Positions 1 through 10,168 of a DNA stretch of 64,000 nucleotides are shown here, piece after piece. Numbering within the stretch: position 1 is the stretch's first letter; each line of letters begins with the position of its first letter. The translations under genes were made by a program, and so were the position numbers. Under the pieces are notes generated by a model. That model had not been told where the DNA came from, did no database searches, and saw only the letters and a program-made list of their open reading frames with translations. The stretch is from Streptomyces sp. I6 (lineage in GTDB: Bacteria > Actinomycetota > Actinomycetes > Streptomycetales > Streptomycetaceae), in contig RHDP01000001.1 of NCBI GenBank assembly GCA_003725745.1, positions 1,767,501 through 1,831,500 on the forward strand. Reading direction: 5' to 3'.

Positions 1-2
1 AC

Positions 3-230
3 TACGTGGAGTGGGCGGTGAAGCTGTCCCGCCCGGGCAGCGTCATCGTCGTGGACAACGTCGTACGCGACGGCTCGGTCCTCGACGCGACCAGCGAGGA
101 CCCCGCCGTCGTGGGCACCCGCCGGATGTTCGAGGTGGTCTCGGACCACCCGCGGCTCACGGCGACCGCCTTCCAGACGGTGGGCGCGCGGGGGTACGAC
201 GGCCTGCTGCTGGCCCGCGTCACGGGCTGA
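3..230 (+). CDS. O-methyltransferase, C-terminal part (5' end outside window)
   Basis: The frame is open from the window edge and ends at a TGA, giving the last 75 residues of a class I SAM-dependent O-methyltransferase of the Methyltransf_3 (caffeoyl-CoA/catechol type) family. The visible stretch has the late Rossmann strand followed by VVDNVVRDG; in this family the Asp-Asn pair binds the catalytic metal and contacts the acceptor hydroxyl. The SAM-binding half lies upstream of the window, so substrate cannot be judged. A strong hairpin 66 bases downstream ends the transcript. Confidence 0.85.
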   Translation, partial: YVEWAVKLSRPGSVIVVDNVVRDGSVLDATSEDPAVVGTRRMFEVVSDHPRLTATAFQTVGARGYDGLLLARVTG

Positions 231-295
231 ACCGCCCGGCTCCGCCACGGTGGCGCCGCCGCGACAGGGGCGCGACCTGGCTCCCGGACGGGACG

Positions 296-338
296 GAGGG
301 CGGACGTACGGCCCGCGGCGGGCCGTACGTCCGCCCTC
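296..338 (+). terminator. Strong intrinsic-type hairpin after the methyltransferase
   Basis: A perfect 19-bp inverted repeat (arms 296-314 and 320-338) encloses a 5-base loop. It has no T-run, as is usual for Streptomyces terminators. It separates the methyltransferase from the regulator relic that begins immediately after it. Confidence 0.8.
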
Positions 339-344
339 ACATCC

Positions 345-638
345 GACTACGCCGTTCCCTGGTGGCGGGTCAACGTCTTCATCTCCCTGCTCGCCGCCCG
401 GCTCGGGGACGAAGCGACGGCCGTCGCGGCGCAGGAAGCGGCGCGGGCCGAACTTCCGTCCTCCCTGCCACGCTTCGCAACCCATCTGGAGATTCATCGG
501 GGGCTGATGCTGGCCCGCTCCGGCGACGTGCCCGGCGGCACCGCCTACGCACGTGCAGCACTGGACGCCCTGCCACCGGAAAAGCACTCCCTGACCCTCC
601 GTCTCCTCATGGCAGAAGTCGAACAGTCCTGGGCCCTG
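345..638 (+). pseudogene. Relic of an XRE-type regulator (C-terminal TPR part only)
   Basis: One frame reads as a helical repeat stretch containing YAVPWWRVNVFISLLAARLG, then LEIHRGLMLARSGDVPGG and AALDALPPEKHSLTLRLLMA. This resembles the C-terminal TPR-like half of the helix-turn-helix regulators that Streptomyces carries in many copies. No helix-turn-helix half and no start codon with a ribosome site precede it: the preceding 50 bases are the methyltransferase terminator. After about base 640 the frame stops looking like protein. I read it as a truncated, decayed gene. Family assignment is from pattern memory and is moderate. Confidence 0.5.
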
Positions 639-828
639 TCCGGGCGACTACGAGGGTGCCCGTCGTGGCGGACGTGGCGGATACGCAGGCCGACTTCATA
701 TCGCGCCGCGCCATGGGTGACGCCTGCGAGTCGTCCTCACGACGCTTTGACTGGCGGATGTAGGAGACTGCTCGCACGTGGTCAAGGCTAGGTGCAGTGC
801 CCGGCCTGAGATTCCTGAGAGGTGTCAT

Positions 829-1184
829 GTGCCTAGCGTCGTGAAGATCAATGTGCTGACCGTCCCGGCCGAGCAGCGGGAAACCCTGGAGCAGCGGTTC
901 GCCGCGCGAGCGGGGCCGTGGAGTCCTCGGACGGCTTCGAGTGGTTCGAGCTGCTCCGCCCGCTGGAGGGCACCGACGACTACCTCGTCTACACCCGCTG
1001 GCGCAGCGAGGAGGACTTCCAGAACTGGATGTCCGGCCCGATGCAGGCCGCTCACCGGGGCGAGGGCGGTGGGAGCGGCGGGAGCGGCGGGAGCGGCGAG
1101 GGTGAACGCCCGAAGCCCGCGGCGACGGGTTCCACCCTGTGGTCCTTCGAGGTGGTCCAGCAGGCGTCGCCCAAGAAGGGCTGA
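829..1184 (+). CDS. Antibiotic biosynthesis monooxygenase (ABM) family protein, frameshifted as given
   Basis: The start GTG at 829 follows GAGAGG at a normal distance; a second GTG at 841 is also possible. The first frame gives VVKINVLTVPAEQRETLEQR, then the match jumps to the next frame at about 905-918 and continues VESSDGFEWFELLRP and DYLVYTRWRSEEDFQNWMSG. Joined, this is a dimeric ferredoxin-like alpha/beta barrel of about 118 residues, the usual ABM/YgiN length. The total lacks exactly one base, best placed in the GGGG run near 911. A Gly/Ser-rich insert (GGSGGSGGSG) follows the core. ABM proteins are small cofactor-free monooxygenases or heme-degrading-like proteins; no specific substrate can be named. 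Confidence 0.75.
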
Positions 1185-1326
1185 CGCCGGGCAGCCGACC
1201 GCACCGGCCACCGGCCACCGGGAACGGGCGCCGGGCGCGACAGCGGCACCGACACCGGCACCGCGCGACGTCGGCGGCGCCGACGGCCGGGAGGGCCGAC
1301 GGCACCGGAACTCCGGGGCCGGTGCG

Positions 1327-2481
1327 TCACTCCCCCGGCGCCGGGTCGCCCGCCGGGGCGGTCGACTGCCAGGCGGCGAAGAGCGGGAGCCGCCCGGAGG
1401 CGTCGAGTACGACGATGCCGAAGGGGCGGTCGTAGGCGAGTCGGAGGGACCGGACGGGGCGGGGCGCGCCGCCCGCGCGGGTGAGGACCGCCGTCGCGGC
1501 CGCCGCCTCCACGCCGAGTTCCGCGATCCTGAGGACGGCCTCCTGGACGACCATCGAGATCGCCAGCGGCTCGGGTGACAGCCCGGAGAAGTCGGCGACC
1601 GCGGTGGTGGCCTGCCGTACGCCGAGAGCGGGCAGTCGGGGCGTGACGTCCGTCGTCGTCCGCAGGGCGAGGCGGGGCACGGCGAGGTCGACGGCCTCCG
1701 CGTCGACGGGTGCGCACGCCTCACGGGGCGCCCAGGCGGCGGGCAGCACCTCCTCGGGGCCGGCGCCCGGCGAGCCGAGGACGAGGCGGACCGACGCGCC
1801 GGCGGCACCGCCCTGGCAGCGCAGCTGGGCGACCTGCGCCGGGCCAGCGGTCCACGCGTCGCCGGGAGCCAGCCTCCGGTGCATCGTCGGCACCCGGTGC
1901 ACGGTCCCCGAAGCGTCCGTGAACGGCGCGGGGACGGTCAGGTGGCCGGGGAACGGCGTCTCCCAACGGCCTTTCAGTGCAAGGACGCTGACCAGGGCGA
2001 GGAGTGTGTCCGAGGGGACGGGGACCGGCAGCTCCCCGATCAGCCCGCCGGTCGCCTCCCGCACCCAGGCGTCGATGTCGTCCCGGCCGTCGCCGAGCCG
2101 GCCGAACCCGATACCGGGAAGTGCCTCGCGGTAGGCCCGGTTGACCGGGACCCGGCTCCACACGCGGGTGGCGACGGCCAGCGCGTCCGTGCCGGCGAGT
2201 TCCCGCGCCGCCGAGGTGACGGCCGCGGCCGCGTCCTCCCCGGCGGCGCCGAGCAGGGCCCGGAGTTCCCCGGCGGTGCCGCCGCGTGCGCCCGCTGCCA
2301 CGGCACCCAGTGCCAGCCACAGCCCGGCGGGCGAGCAGACGAAGTCGCCCCGCCCGTCGAACTGCCGCAGCCACCGCTCCCCGACGGCCTGGACTGCTTC
2401 CGCGTGTCCGGGCCTGCGGCCGGGCCCGCCCGATGGCCCCGGTACCGCCCGCGTGGCGTCCGTCCTCGCGCTGCCGTCCAC
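1327..2481 (-). CDS. Serpin family serine protease inhibitor
   Basis: The product is 384 residues, the normal serpin core length. Serpin landmarks are visible in order: the helix B region FVCSPAGLWLALGAV (about 47-61), the strand segment ALKGRWETPF (about 168-177) ahead of MHRR, the Ala-rich hinge IAELGVEAAAATA (about 319-331) and the distal DRPFGIVVLDASGRLPLF (351-368). The hinge has the small residues needed for the inhibitory loop-to-sheet insertion, so this is probably an inhibitor rather than a non-inhibitory relative. The P1 residue cannot be fixed; the Arg in LTRAG is a candidate. No signal peptide is evident, which suggests an intracellular target. It follows gdhA in the same direction. 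Confidence 0.85.
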   Translation of the reverse strand: MDGSARTDATRAVPGPSGGPGRRPGHAEAVQAVGERWLRQFDGRGDFVCSPAGLWLALGAVAAGARGGTAGELRALLGAAGEDAAAAVTSAARELAGTDALAVATRVWSRVPVNRAYREALPGIGFGRLGDGRDDIDAWVREATGGLIGELPVPVPSDTLLALVSVLALKGRWETPFPGHLTVPAPFTDASGTVHRVPTMHRRLAPGDAWTAGPAQVAQLRCQGGAAGASVRLVLGSPGAGPEEVLPAAWAPREACAPVDAEAVDLAVPRLALRTTTDVTPRLPALGVRQATTAVADFSGLSPEPLAISMVVQEAVLRIAELGVEAAAATAVLTRAGGAPRPVRSLRLAYDRPFGIVVLDASGRLPLFAAWQSTAPAGDPAPGE

Positions 2482-2501
2482 CGCAACCGCCCCCTGTCAC
2501 C

Positions 2502-2546
2502 CGCGTCTCCCGCGTCTTCCGCGTCTTCCGCGTCTTCCGCGTCTTC
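2502..2546. repeat. 9-bp tandem repeat upstream of the serpin gene
   Basis: Four perfect copies and one near-copy of CGCGTCTTC lie between the serpin start and the gdhA stop, only 21 bases upstream of the serpin start codon. Copy-number change here would alter the leader or promoter spacing of the serpin gene. Confidence 0.85.
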
Positions 2547-2621
2547 CGCTTCCGGGTGCAGTGTGCCAGGGGCGGCCGGGGTGGTACGGAGGTGAGGCTC
2601 ACCGACGAGGAGCGGTATGCG

Positions 2622-4205
<1,584 letters not shown>

Positions 4206-4284
4206 TCATACGGACGCGGGGCCCCATATCGTCGATCATGGTGCCGCCGGGGATCCCGGCCGGCCCGGGACGGGCTTTCCCGGT

Positions 4285-4330
4285 GCCGGTCCGTGAACGG
4301 GCGACGGTGCACGCCCGTTCACGGACCGGC
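4285..4330. repeat. 18-bp inverted repeat heading a tandem array
   Basis: Perfect arms of 18 bp (4285-4302 and 4313-4330) around a 10-base loop. The right arm is also the first part of the 27-bp tandem unit that follows, so the hairpin and the array share sequence. It lies in the 491-bp spacer between the divergent gdhA and DUF1737 genes, so a terminator role is unlikely; it resembles a REP-like element. Confidence 0.8.
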
Positions 4331-4424
4331 CCTGTACGCCCCCGTTCGCGGACCGGCCCTGTACGCCCCCGTTCACGGACCGGCCCTGTACGCCCCCGTT
4401 CGCGGACCGGTCGTGCACCGCCCG
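4317..4424. repeat. 27-bp tandem repeat array
   Basis: Three full copies and one partial copy of a 27-bp unit that begins GTTCRCGGACCGGCCCTGTA, alternating GTTCACGG and GTTCGCGG. The rest of the 4002-4492 spacer shows no gene; it must hold the gdhA promoter near 4002-4150 and the DUF1737 promoter near 4440-4490. Confidence 0.85.
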
Positions 4425-4492
4425 GCGGCCGTGGGAGGGATCGAGCCTGGGGCGCCCATGGACACCCGGTGCCTGCATGAGATTCTTCACCC

Positions 4493-4678
4493 ATGAGCAC
4501 ACCGCCTGACGGATTGCCCGTCTACCGGGTTCTGACCGGGCCGGACGATGCCGCGTTCTGCCGCCGTGTGAGCGAGTTGATGGGTCTCGGCTACGAGCTG
4601 CACGAAGGCCCCGCGGTCACGTTCAACGGGGAGAGCGTCATCGTCGCCCAGGCGCTGGTCTGGCCGACGCGACCGTAG
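4493..4678 (+). CDS. DUF1737 domain protein
   Basis: A 61-residue protein carrying the complete DUF1737 pattern: YRVLTGPDDAAFCRRVSELM, LGYELHEGPAVTF and NGESVIVAQALVW. The domain is small, cytoplasmic and of unknown function. The ATG at 4493 is the only sensible start because the domain begins about residue 10. No operon partner is obvious; the next gene starts 176 bases later on the same strand. Confidence 0.9.
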   Translation: MSTPPDGLPVYRVLTGPDDAAFCRRVSELMGLGYELHEGPAVTFNGESVIVAQALVWPTRP

Positions 4679-4853
4679 GGGGCCCGGACAGCCGCGGTGA
4701 TCGCGGCCGGCCCGTGGCGCGGGAAGCTCGGCGCGGGCGGCGCGGTCTGCCGCACGCGGCGCTTGCCGGGTCGTACGGGGTGGACCGCTCCACCCGCCCG
4801 CGGGCCGGTAAACCGTTCGCGGTGCGCCGGGCCGGTCGGATACAGCTGACGGC

Positions 4854-5360
4854 ATGACGCGATGGACCGTGCTCCCCGAGCGCTTCGACAGCCCTGACGC
4901 CACCGCCCTTCGGCGCGACTACTACGCCGATGTGGCCGGGAGCTACTGGCGGCGGCACATCACCGACGCGGAGATCGACGAGGGACTCGCGGACGACGAT
5001 GCGGCGCTGCTCACCGCCCCCACCGGCGAGTTCGCCGTCGGACGGCATGGCGGGGAGGCGGCGGCCTGCGGCGGGGTGCTGCTGCTCGACGCCGAACGGG
5101 CCGAGCTGACCCGGGTGTTCGTGCGCCCCGTGTTCCGCGGAACGGGCGGCGGCCCGGCTCTGCTCACGGCGCTGGAGGACGCCGCCCGGCGGCTCGGGGC
5201 GCGGCAGATGGTGCTCAACACCCGGCTCGACCTGGTCGGGGCACGCACCCTCTACACACGCCACGGCTACCGGGAGATCCCCGCGTACTGCGAGGGACCG
5301 TACATGGACGTCTGGTACGGGAGGGAGCTGGTGCACGGGGCGGATGGCGCGGCAGCCTGA
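4854..5360 (+). CDS. GNAT family N-acetyltransferase
   Basis: A 168-residue GCN5-related acetyltransferase. The acetyl-CoA binding region reads VFVRPVFRGTGGGPALLTAL (about 89-108), in place of the usual Q/RxxGxG/A, and ends with RTLYTRHGYREIPAY, the typical GNAT C-terminal strand and loop with Tyr. Strand AELTRVFVRP pairs with it. The substrate is unknown. The N-terminal 40 residues are not covered by the domain. The start ATG at 4854 fits the domain length. Confidence 0.85.
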   Translation: MTRWTVLPERFDSPDATALRRDYYADVAGSYWRRHITDAEIDEGLADDDAALLTAPTGEFAVGRHGGEAAACGGVLLLDAERAELTRVFVRPVFRGTGGGPALLTALEDAARRLGARQMVLNTRLDLVGARTLYTRHGYREIPAYCEGPYMDVWYGRELVHGADGAAA

Positions 5361-5382
5361 GCCGCTCCCGCGCCCGGCGGTC

Positions 5383-5442
5383 CCGGTCCAGGTTCCAGCC
5401 CCAGACCCGGTCCAGGTCCCAGACCCGGTCCAGGTCCCGGTC
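5383..5442. repeat. 18-bp tandem repeat in a convergent spacer
   Basis: Two exact copies of CCAGACCCGGTCCAGGTC (5401-5436) flanked by degenerate copies, in the spacer between the acetyltransferase and the MFS gene that run toward each other. Confidence 0.8.
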
Positions 5443-5516
5443 CCGGAGTCCCCGCCCGGCCCGGGGTCCGCCCCGCCCGGGGTCCGCTCGGCGCGGCCGG
5501 GCGGGTTCCGGCTCCC

Positions 5517-7595
5517 TCAGTGCGAGGGGAAGCGCCAGGCCTGGTGGTCCCGGTGCGGTTCACCGCCGTCGGGGCGCTCGCCGTCGGAGCCGGACAGCTC
5601 GGCGGTCAGCTCCCTCACCAGCTGGACGAGGTCGGTGGGCCGGTCCGGTCCCCACCAGTCGCCCAGCAGCTCCGCGAGCGACTCCTCCCGTGCCGCGGAC
5701 AGCTTCGCCGTCGCGTCCACGCCCGTGTCGGTGAGCATCAGCGACAGGCCCTCCCGCCGGGCGAGCCCGCGCTCCTCCACCTCACGTGACGCGTCGGTGA
5801 CGGCCTTGACCGGCACATGGGTCGCCTCGGCGAGCCTGGCCGGTTCCACCAGCCCGTGGCGCTTGATGCGCAGCAGCAGCCAGCTGGCCGCCGGGCTGAG
5901 GTCGAGCCCGGCCCTGGCGGTGATCTTGACGTAGACCGCCTTGCGGCCCTCGCGCGAGCCGAGGAGGGACAGCGCTCGGGCGCACTCGTCGTACGAGGAG
6001 CGCTGGACCGGGTTGGGGGCGATGGTCTGGCTGGTCTCGGGCGCGGTGACGGAACCGCGCAGCGTGTCCTCCCGCAGGAAGAAGGCGAGGACGAAGCCGA
6101 CGGCGACGACCGGGGCCGCGTACAGGAAGACGTCCGTGATGGAGGTCGAGAACGCCTGGACGGCCACGGGGCGCAGCCCAGGGGGGAGCAGGGTGATCGC
6201 GCGGGAGTCGTCGGCGAGCTGCTCGGGGCTGGCCCCGGGCGGCAGCGTGCGGCCGGCGAACGCTTCGCCGAGGAGTTCGCGCAGCCGTCCGGTGAAGAGC
6301 GTCCCGAAGAGCGCGACGCCGAACGAGGCGCCGATGGAGCGGAAGAAGGTGGCGCCGGACGTGGCGACGCCGAGGTCCTCGTATCCGACCGCGTTCTGCA
6401 CCGCCAGCACCAGCACCTGCATGACCAGGCCGAGTCCGGAGCCGAAGACGAAGAGGTAGGCGCCCACCTCCCAGGTCGGGGTGCCCGGCTCCAGCTGGTG
6501 CAGCAGCAGGAGCCCGACGGCGGTCACGGCGGTGCCGGCCACGGGGAAGACCTTCCAGCGGCCGGTACGGCTGACGATCTGGCCGGACGCGGTGGAGGTG
6601 ATCAGGAGTCCGATCACCATCGGGAGCATGTGGACGCCGGAGATGGTGGGAGTGACGCCCTGGACGACCTGGAGGAACATCGGCAGATAGGTCAGTGCGC
6701 CGAACATCGCGAACCCGACGATGAAGCTGATGGCGGAGACGACGGCGAAGGTGCGGTTCCGGAAGAGCTTCAGCGGCAGTACGGGCTCGGCCGCGCGGCG
6801 CTCGACGCGGACGAAGGCGACGAGGAGCAGGGCCCCGAGCACCAGCAGGGCGATGATCTGCGGCGAGCCCCAGGCCCAGGTGGTGCCGCCGAGCGAGGCG
6901 GCGAGGACCAGGCAGGTGGCGACGGCCGCGATCAGGACCGTGCCCAGGTAGTCGATGGTGTGCCGGCTCTGCCGGACCGGGATGTGCAGTACGGCGGCGA
7001 TCACGAAGAGCGCGACCACGCCGATGGGCAGATTGACGTAGAACACCCAGCGCCAGCTGAGGTGCTGGGTGAACAGGCCGCCGAGCAGCGGCCCGAGCAC
7101 ACTGGTCGCCCCGAAGACGGCGCCGAACAGCCCCTGGTAGCGGCCTCGTTCGCGCGGGGAGACGATGTCGCCGACGATCGCCATCGACAGCACGATGAGG
7201 CCGCCGCCGCCGAGGCCCTGGACGGCGCGGTAGGCGATGAGCTGCGGCATGTTCTGCGCGATGCCGCACAGCGCGGAGCCGATCAGGAAGATGACGATCG
7301 CCGTCTGGAAGAGCTTCTTGCGGCCGTACTGGTCACCGAGCTTGCCCCAGAGCGGAGTGGCCGCGGTGGAGGCGAGGATGTACGCGGTGACCACCCAGGA
7401 CAGGTGCTCGAGGCCGCCGAACTCGCTCACGATCGTCGGCAGTGCGGTGGCCACGATCGTCTGGTCGAGCGCGGCGAGCAGCAGACCCAGCAGCAGCGCG
7501 CCGATCGCCACGCGGACGCTCCGGCGGTTCGGGCTCTCACCGGGCCGGGGTGTCGTTCCCATGCCGGAGGCCGGCGTGCTCGCTTCCCGCGCCAT
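5517..7595 (-). CDS. DHA2-type (EmrB/QacA) MFS exporter with a C-terminal helical extension
   Basis: A 692-residue major facilitator protein with the 14-helix drug:H+ antiporter-2 layout. Motif A appears as PLWGKLGDQYGRKK, the helix-1 motif as LDQTIVATALPTIV, and motif C as GATSVLGPLLGGLFT. After the last helix, about 170 cytosolic residues resemble a MarR-like winged-helix fold (AASWLLLRIKRHGLVEPARL, then DASREVEERGLARREGLSLM); this extension is common in Streptomyces DHA2 exporters. Substrate is unknown. I chose the ATG at 7595, preceded by GGAGGG, over an internal ATG 33 bases later; the frame extends further 5' without similarity. It is divergent from the next gene across 148 bp. Confidence 0.92.
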   Translation of the reverse strand: MAREASTPASGMGTTPRPGESPNRRSVRVAIGALLLGLLLAALDQTIVATALPTIVSEFGGLEHLSWVVTAYILASTAATPLWGKLGDQYGRKKLFQTAIVIFLIGSALCGIAQNMPQLIAYRAVQGLGGGGLIVLSMAIVGDIVSPRERGRYQGLFGAVFGATSVLGPLLGGLFTQHLSWRWVFYVNLPIGVVALFVIAAVLHIPVRQSRHTIDYLGTVLIAAVATCLVLAASLGGTTWAWGSPQIIALLVLGALLLVAFVRVERRAAEPVLPLKLFRNRTFAVVSAISFIVGFAMFGALTYLPMFLQVVQGVTPTISGVHMLPMVIGLLITSTASGQIVSRTGRWKVFPVAGTAVTAVGLLLLHQLEPGTPTWEVGAYLFVFGSGLGLVMQVLVLAVQNAVGYEDLGVATSGATFFRSIGASFGVALFGTLFTGRLRELLGEAFAGRTLPPGASPEQLADDSRAITLLPPGLRPVAVQAFSTSITDVFLYAAPVVAVGFVLAFFLREDTLRGSVTAPETSQTIAPNPVQRSSYDECARALSLLGSREGRKAVYVKITARAGLDLSPAASWLLLRIKRHGLVEPARLAEATHVPVKAVTDASREVEERGLARREGLSLMLTDTGVDATAKLSAAREESLAELLGDWWGPDRPTDLVQLVRELTAELSGSDGERPDGGEPHRDHQAWRFPSH

Positions 7596-7743
7596 GCAGT
7601 GGCCCTCCGGTCCGCAGCGCACACGTCTGCTCCTCCCATCGTGGGCGTTTCGTACGGTTATGGCCCGCCGAGCGGAGGCATGCCGTCCGGGTACTGGACA
7701 GGGGCTGCATAATCGCTGGCAGCGCGAGGGGAGGGAACCCACG

Positions 7744-8790
7744 ATGACGGGACACGTCTGCCCTGGATGCGGCAGGCAGGACGGCACCGGCGGCGGATCC
7801 GGCGGGGTCGGGGACTGCCGCTGCGGACCGGGCGCGACGGCGGAGGGATTCGACCCGCTGAGAGTGAGGCCGTATGTGGCCCTTCCGGATCCGGCGGGCA
7901 CCGCGGACGCCGCCCCGGCCGGGCCGCCGCCCGAGCTGACGCACGTGCTGCGGCCCGGGGCCGGCGGCGCCGGGCAGAACGCCGCAGCCGGGCAGGAGGG
8001 CGCTCCCGAGGCACCGTCCGGTGCGCCGCCCACGCCACGGCACGGGGGTACGTACGACCACCGGTACGGGCACGGCCTCGCGTACGACATGACCGGGGCG
8101 GAGCCGGATCCCGCGCCCGCAGGGCTCCGGCGGGGACGCGGCCGGAGCGGGCGGCACATGGCGGTGGCCGCCGGCGCCGTGGCGGCGGTGCTGCTGACCG
8201 CGGCCTACGCGAGCGGGCTGCTGACGAAGGACGGTGGCGGGGACGACCGGGCGCTGCCCGACGGCGAGACGACGGCCCCCTTCGTGTCGGCCGCGCCCGA
8301 GGCGCCCGAAGCACCGCTGCCCGCCTCGCCGTCCCGGACGCGGAGCGTGTCGCCCTCCGTGCCGCCGTCACCGTCGGAGCCGGCCCCGGCCTCGGCCCCG
8401 GCACCGTCCGCCACGGGCCAGTCGTCGCCGGTTCCGCTCGCCGCGGGCCCGACGCCCGCGCAGGCGACGGCCACCCCGACGGGCGCGACCCCGCCCGGCC
8501 CCTCCTCCCCCGTCCCGGGGGTCACCCTGCGGCGCGGAGACGACGGCCCCGAGGTCGTCGAGTTGCAGGAAAGGCTGGAGCAGGCCGGCTTCTACCGCGG
8601 ACGTCACGACGGCCGCTACAACCGCCGCGTCGAGGACGCGGTGGCGGCCTACCAGTACGACAACGGCATCCAGGACGACCCCGAGGGCGTCTACGGCCCG
8701 GCGACCCGCCGCGCCCTGGAGGCCGAGACGGGCCATCCCGGTGACGGCCAGGACCGCGGCGACGGCGACGGCGGCTGGGACGGATGGTGA
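7744..8790 (+). CDS. Membrane-anchored peptidoglycan-binding domain protein
   Basis: A 348-residue protein. A short Cys-rich N-terminus (CPGCGRQD, then DCRCG) looks like a small zinc ribbon. A single membrane helix MAVAAGAVAAVLLTAAYASG lies near residue 140, followed by a Pro/Ser/Thr-rich spacer of about 100 residues and a C-terminal PG_binding_1 domain: LRRGDDGPEVVELQERL, then YNRRVEDAVAAYQ and GVYGPATRRALE. The layout predicts a cytosolic N-terminus, a wall-crossing linker and a domain that binds peptidoglycan. No catalytic domain is visible. Start ATG 7744 follows GGGAGGG. Confidence 0.88.
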   Translation: MTGHVCPGCGRQDGTGGGSGGVGDCRCGPGATAEGFDPLRVRPYVALPDPAGTADAAPAGPPPELTHVLRPGAGGAGQNAAAGQEGAPEAPSGAPPTPRHGGTYDHRYGHGLAYDMTGAEPDPAPAGLRRGRGRSGRHMAVAAGAVAAVLLTAAYASGLLTKDGGGDDRALPDGETTAPFVSAAPEAPEAPLPASPSRTRSVSPSVPPSPSEPAPASAPAPSATGQSSPVPLAAGPTPAQATATPTGATPPGPSSPVPGVTLRRGDDGPEVVELQERLEQAGFYRGRHDGRYNRRVEDAVAAYQYDNGIQDDPEGVYGPATRRALEAETGHPGDGQDRGDGDGGWDGW

Positions 8791-9042
8791 CGGCGAAGCC
8801 GACGGGGACGGACGGTGACCGCCGCCGCTGAGCACGGCGCCCCCGGCGGGCGCCTGCCGCGGCGACCGGGACGACGCCCGGAACGGCGACCGCCGCACCC
8901 GAACACCGCGCCCGCCACACGACGCGGGCGGCGCGTGTGGCCCGGTGGCGGCCCAGTGGCGGCGCCGCGCCGGCGCGCGTGACTCGGCACGGCGGGCCCT
9001 CCCGGCACCCGCTCCACGCGACGCCGAGAGCCGGCCGCCGAA

Positions 9043-9753
9043 TCAGTCCTGGCGCACGGGCGCGAACGCCAGCGCGCCCGACGCGTCGGCCCGGACATCG
9101 ACGCCGGTGAGGTCGGGCGCGTGGGCGTCCGGGGCGAAGGCGGCGGCACGGGGGCCGATGCCGAGAACCCGCATTCCCGCGGCACGCGCGGCCGCCATAC
9201 CGGCCTGGGAGTCCTCGAGCACCACGCAGTCCTCCGGAGCGAAGCCGAGCTCCGCCGCGCCCTTGAGGAAACCCTCCGGGTCCGGCTTGCTCGCTCCGAC
9301 GCACTCGGCGGTGATCCGAACGTCCGGCATGCGCAGCCCCGCCGCGGTCATCCGGGCCGTCGCGAGCGCCGCGTCCGCGGAGGTGACCAGCGCGTGCGGC
9401 AGTGCGGCGATGGTGTCAAGGAAGGCGGGCGCCCCGGCGATCGGCACGACGCCGTCCAGATCGGCCGTCTCCTGCGCGAGCAACTGCCGGTTCTCGGCGT
9501 GGTTCTCCTCCATCGGCCGGTCCGGGAGCAGCACGGCCATGGTCGCGTACCCCTGCCGTCCGTGGACGACCTTGAGCGCCTCGTCCGGGTCGAGGCCGTG
9601 ACCGGTCGCCCAGGAGCGCCAGACGCGCTCCACGACGGCGTCCGAGTTGACGAGCGTGCCGTCCATGTCGAGCAGCAGCGCCTTGAAGGCGCCGATGGTC
9701 TCGGGTCGGGATCCCGGGTCGACGGTCGCTGCGGGCGTCTCGGAGCTGGGCAT
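9043..9753 (-). CDS. HAD family phosphatase (sugar-phosphatase type)
   Basis: A 236-residue HAD hydrolase with motif I LLLDMDGTLVNS (nucleophile Asp29), motif II HALVTSADAAL, motif III Lys in GASKPDPEGFL and motif IV VVLEDSQAGMAAARAAGM. The four-helix cap insert between motifs I and II and the sequence style match the sugar-phosphatase/beta-phosphoglucomutase-like subfamily. It is cytosolic; substrate is unknown. The ATG at 9753 places motif I at the usual 20-30 residues from the start; the open frame further upstream is not protein-like. Confidence 0.9.
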   Translation of the reverse strand: MPSSETPAATVDPGSRPETIGAFKALLLDMDGTLVNSDAVVERVWRSWATGHGLDPDEALKVVHGRQGYATMAVLLPDRPMEENHAENRQLLAQETADLDGVVPIAGAPAFLDTIAALPHALVTSADAALATARMTAAGLRMPDVRITAECVGASKPDPEGFLKGAAELGFAPEDCVVLEDSQAGMAAARAAGMRVLGIGPRAAAFAPDAHAPDLTGVDVRADASGALAFAPVRQD

Positions 9754-9960
9754 CTGGCCGTCCTGGGAAGTCGGTGCGGAGGGCCGGGCCGCCGACGGCA
9801 GACCGGGGCCATGGGTGCAGAGCGGCCTCCACCCGCCGGTCAGGGGGTGCGGGCGGAGGCCACTTTGTTCCTTCACGATACAAATCAAATCGCTTCCGCG
9901 CCAATCCGAGTCCCGGGACCCCCACGGCGTGGACGGCCGCCGGCACCGGGCACCCGGGCG

Positions 9961-10021
9961 GAACCCGCGCACGGAACCCGCGCACGGGAAGCGCGCACGG
10001 AACCCGCGCACGGGAAGCGCG
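9961..10021. repeat. 25-26 bp tandem repeat
   Basis: Two copies of a unit beginning ACGGAACCCGCGCACGGGAA sit next to a shorter copy, in the 390-bp spacer between the HAD gene and the GDT1 gene. Apart from this and the duplication at 10117-10168 I see no gene or RNA in that spacer. Confidence 0.8.
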
Positions 10022-10116
10022 GACGAGCGACGCGGACGGGATGCGCTGGTGGAAGGGGCGGGTGGAAGGCGCGGTCTCCGCCGGGCCCGCATACCGGGCC
10101 GTACCGCCGCGTGCGG

Positions 10117-10168
10117 CTCAACCCGCGATCGCCCCGTGCAGGCTCAACCCGCGATCGCCTCGTACAGG
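10117..10168. repeat. 26-bp tandem duplication across a stop codon
   Basis: Two copies (10117-10142 and 10143-10168) of a 26-bp unit that begins CTCAACCCGCGATCGCC, with two mismatches and a partial third copy. The right copy contains the stop and last codons of the GDT1-like gene, so the left copy is a duplicated gene end lying just beyond the stop. Confidence 0.85.

Noticed and set aside
4317-4424. CRISPR-like array (also considered at 17241-17440 and 50281-50430)
   Set aside because: Units follow each other directly with no unique spacers, and there are no cas genes.
5817-7712. Long plus-strand open frame opposite the MFS exporter
   Set aside because: Shadow of the exporter gene; no membrane helices or domain in the translation.
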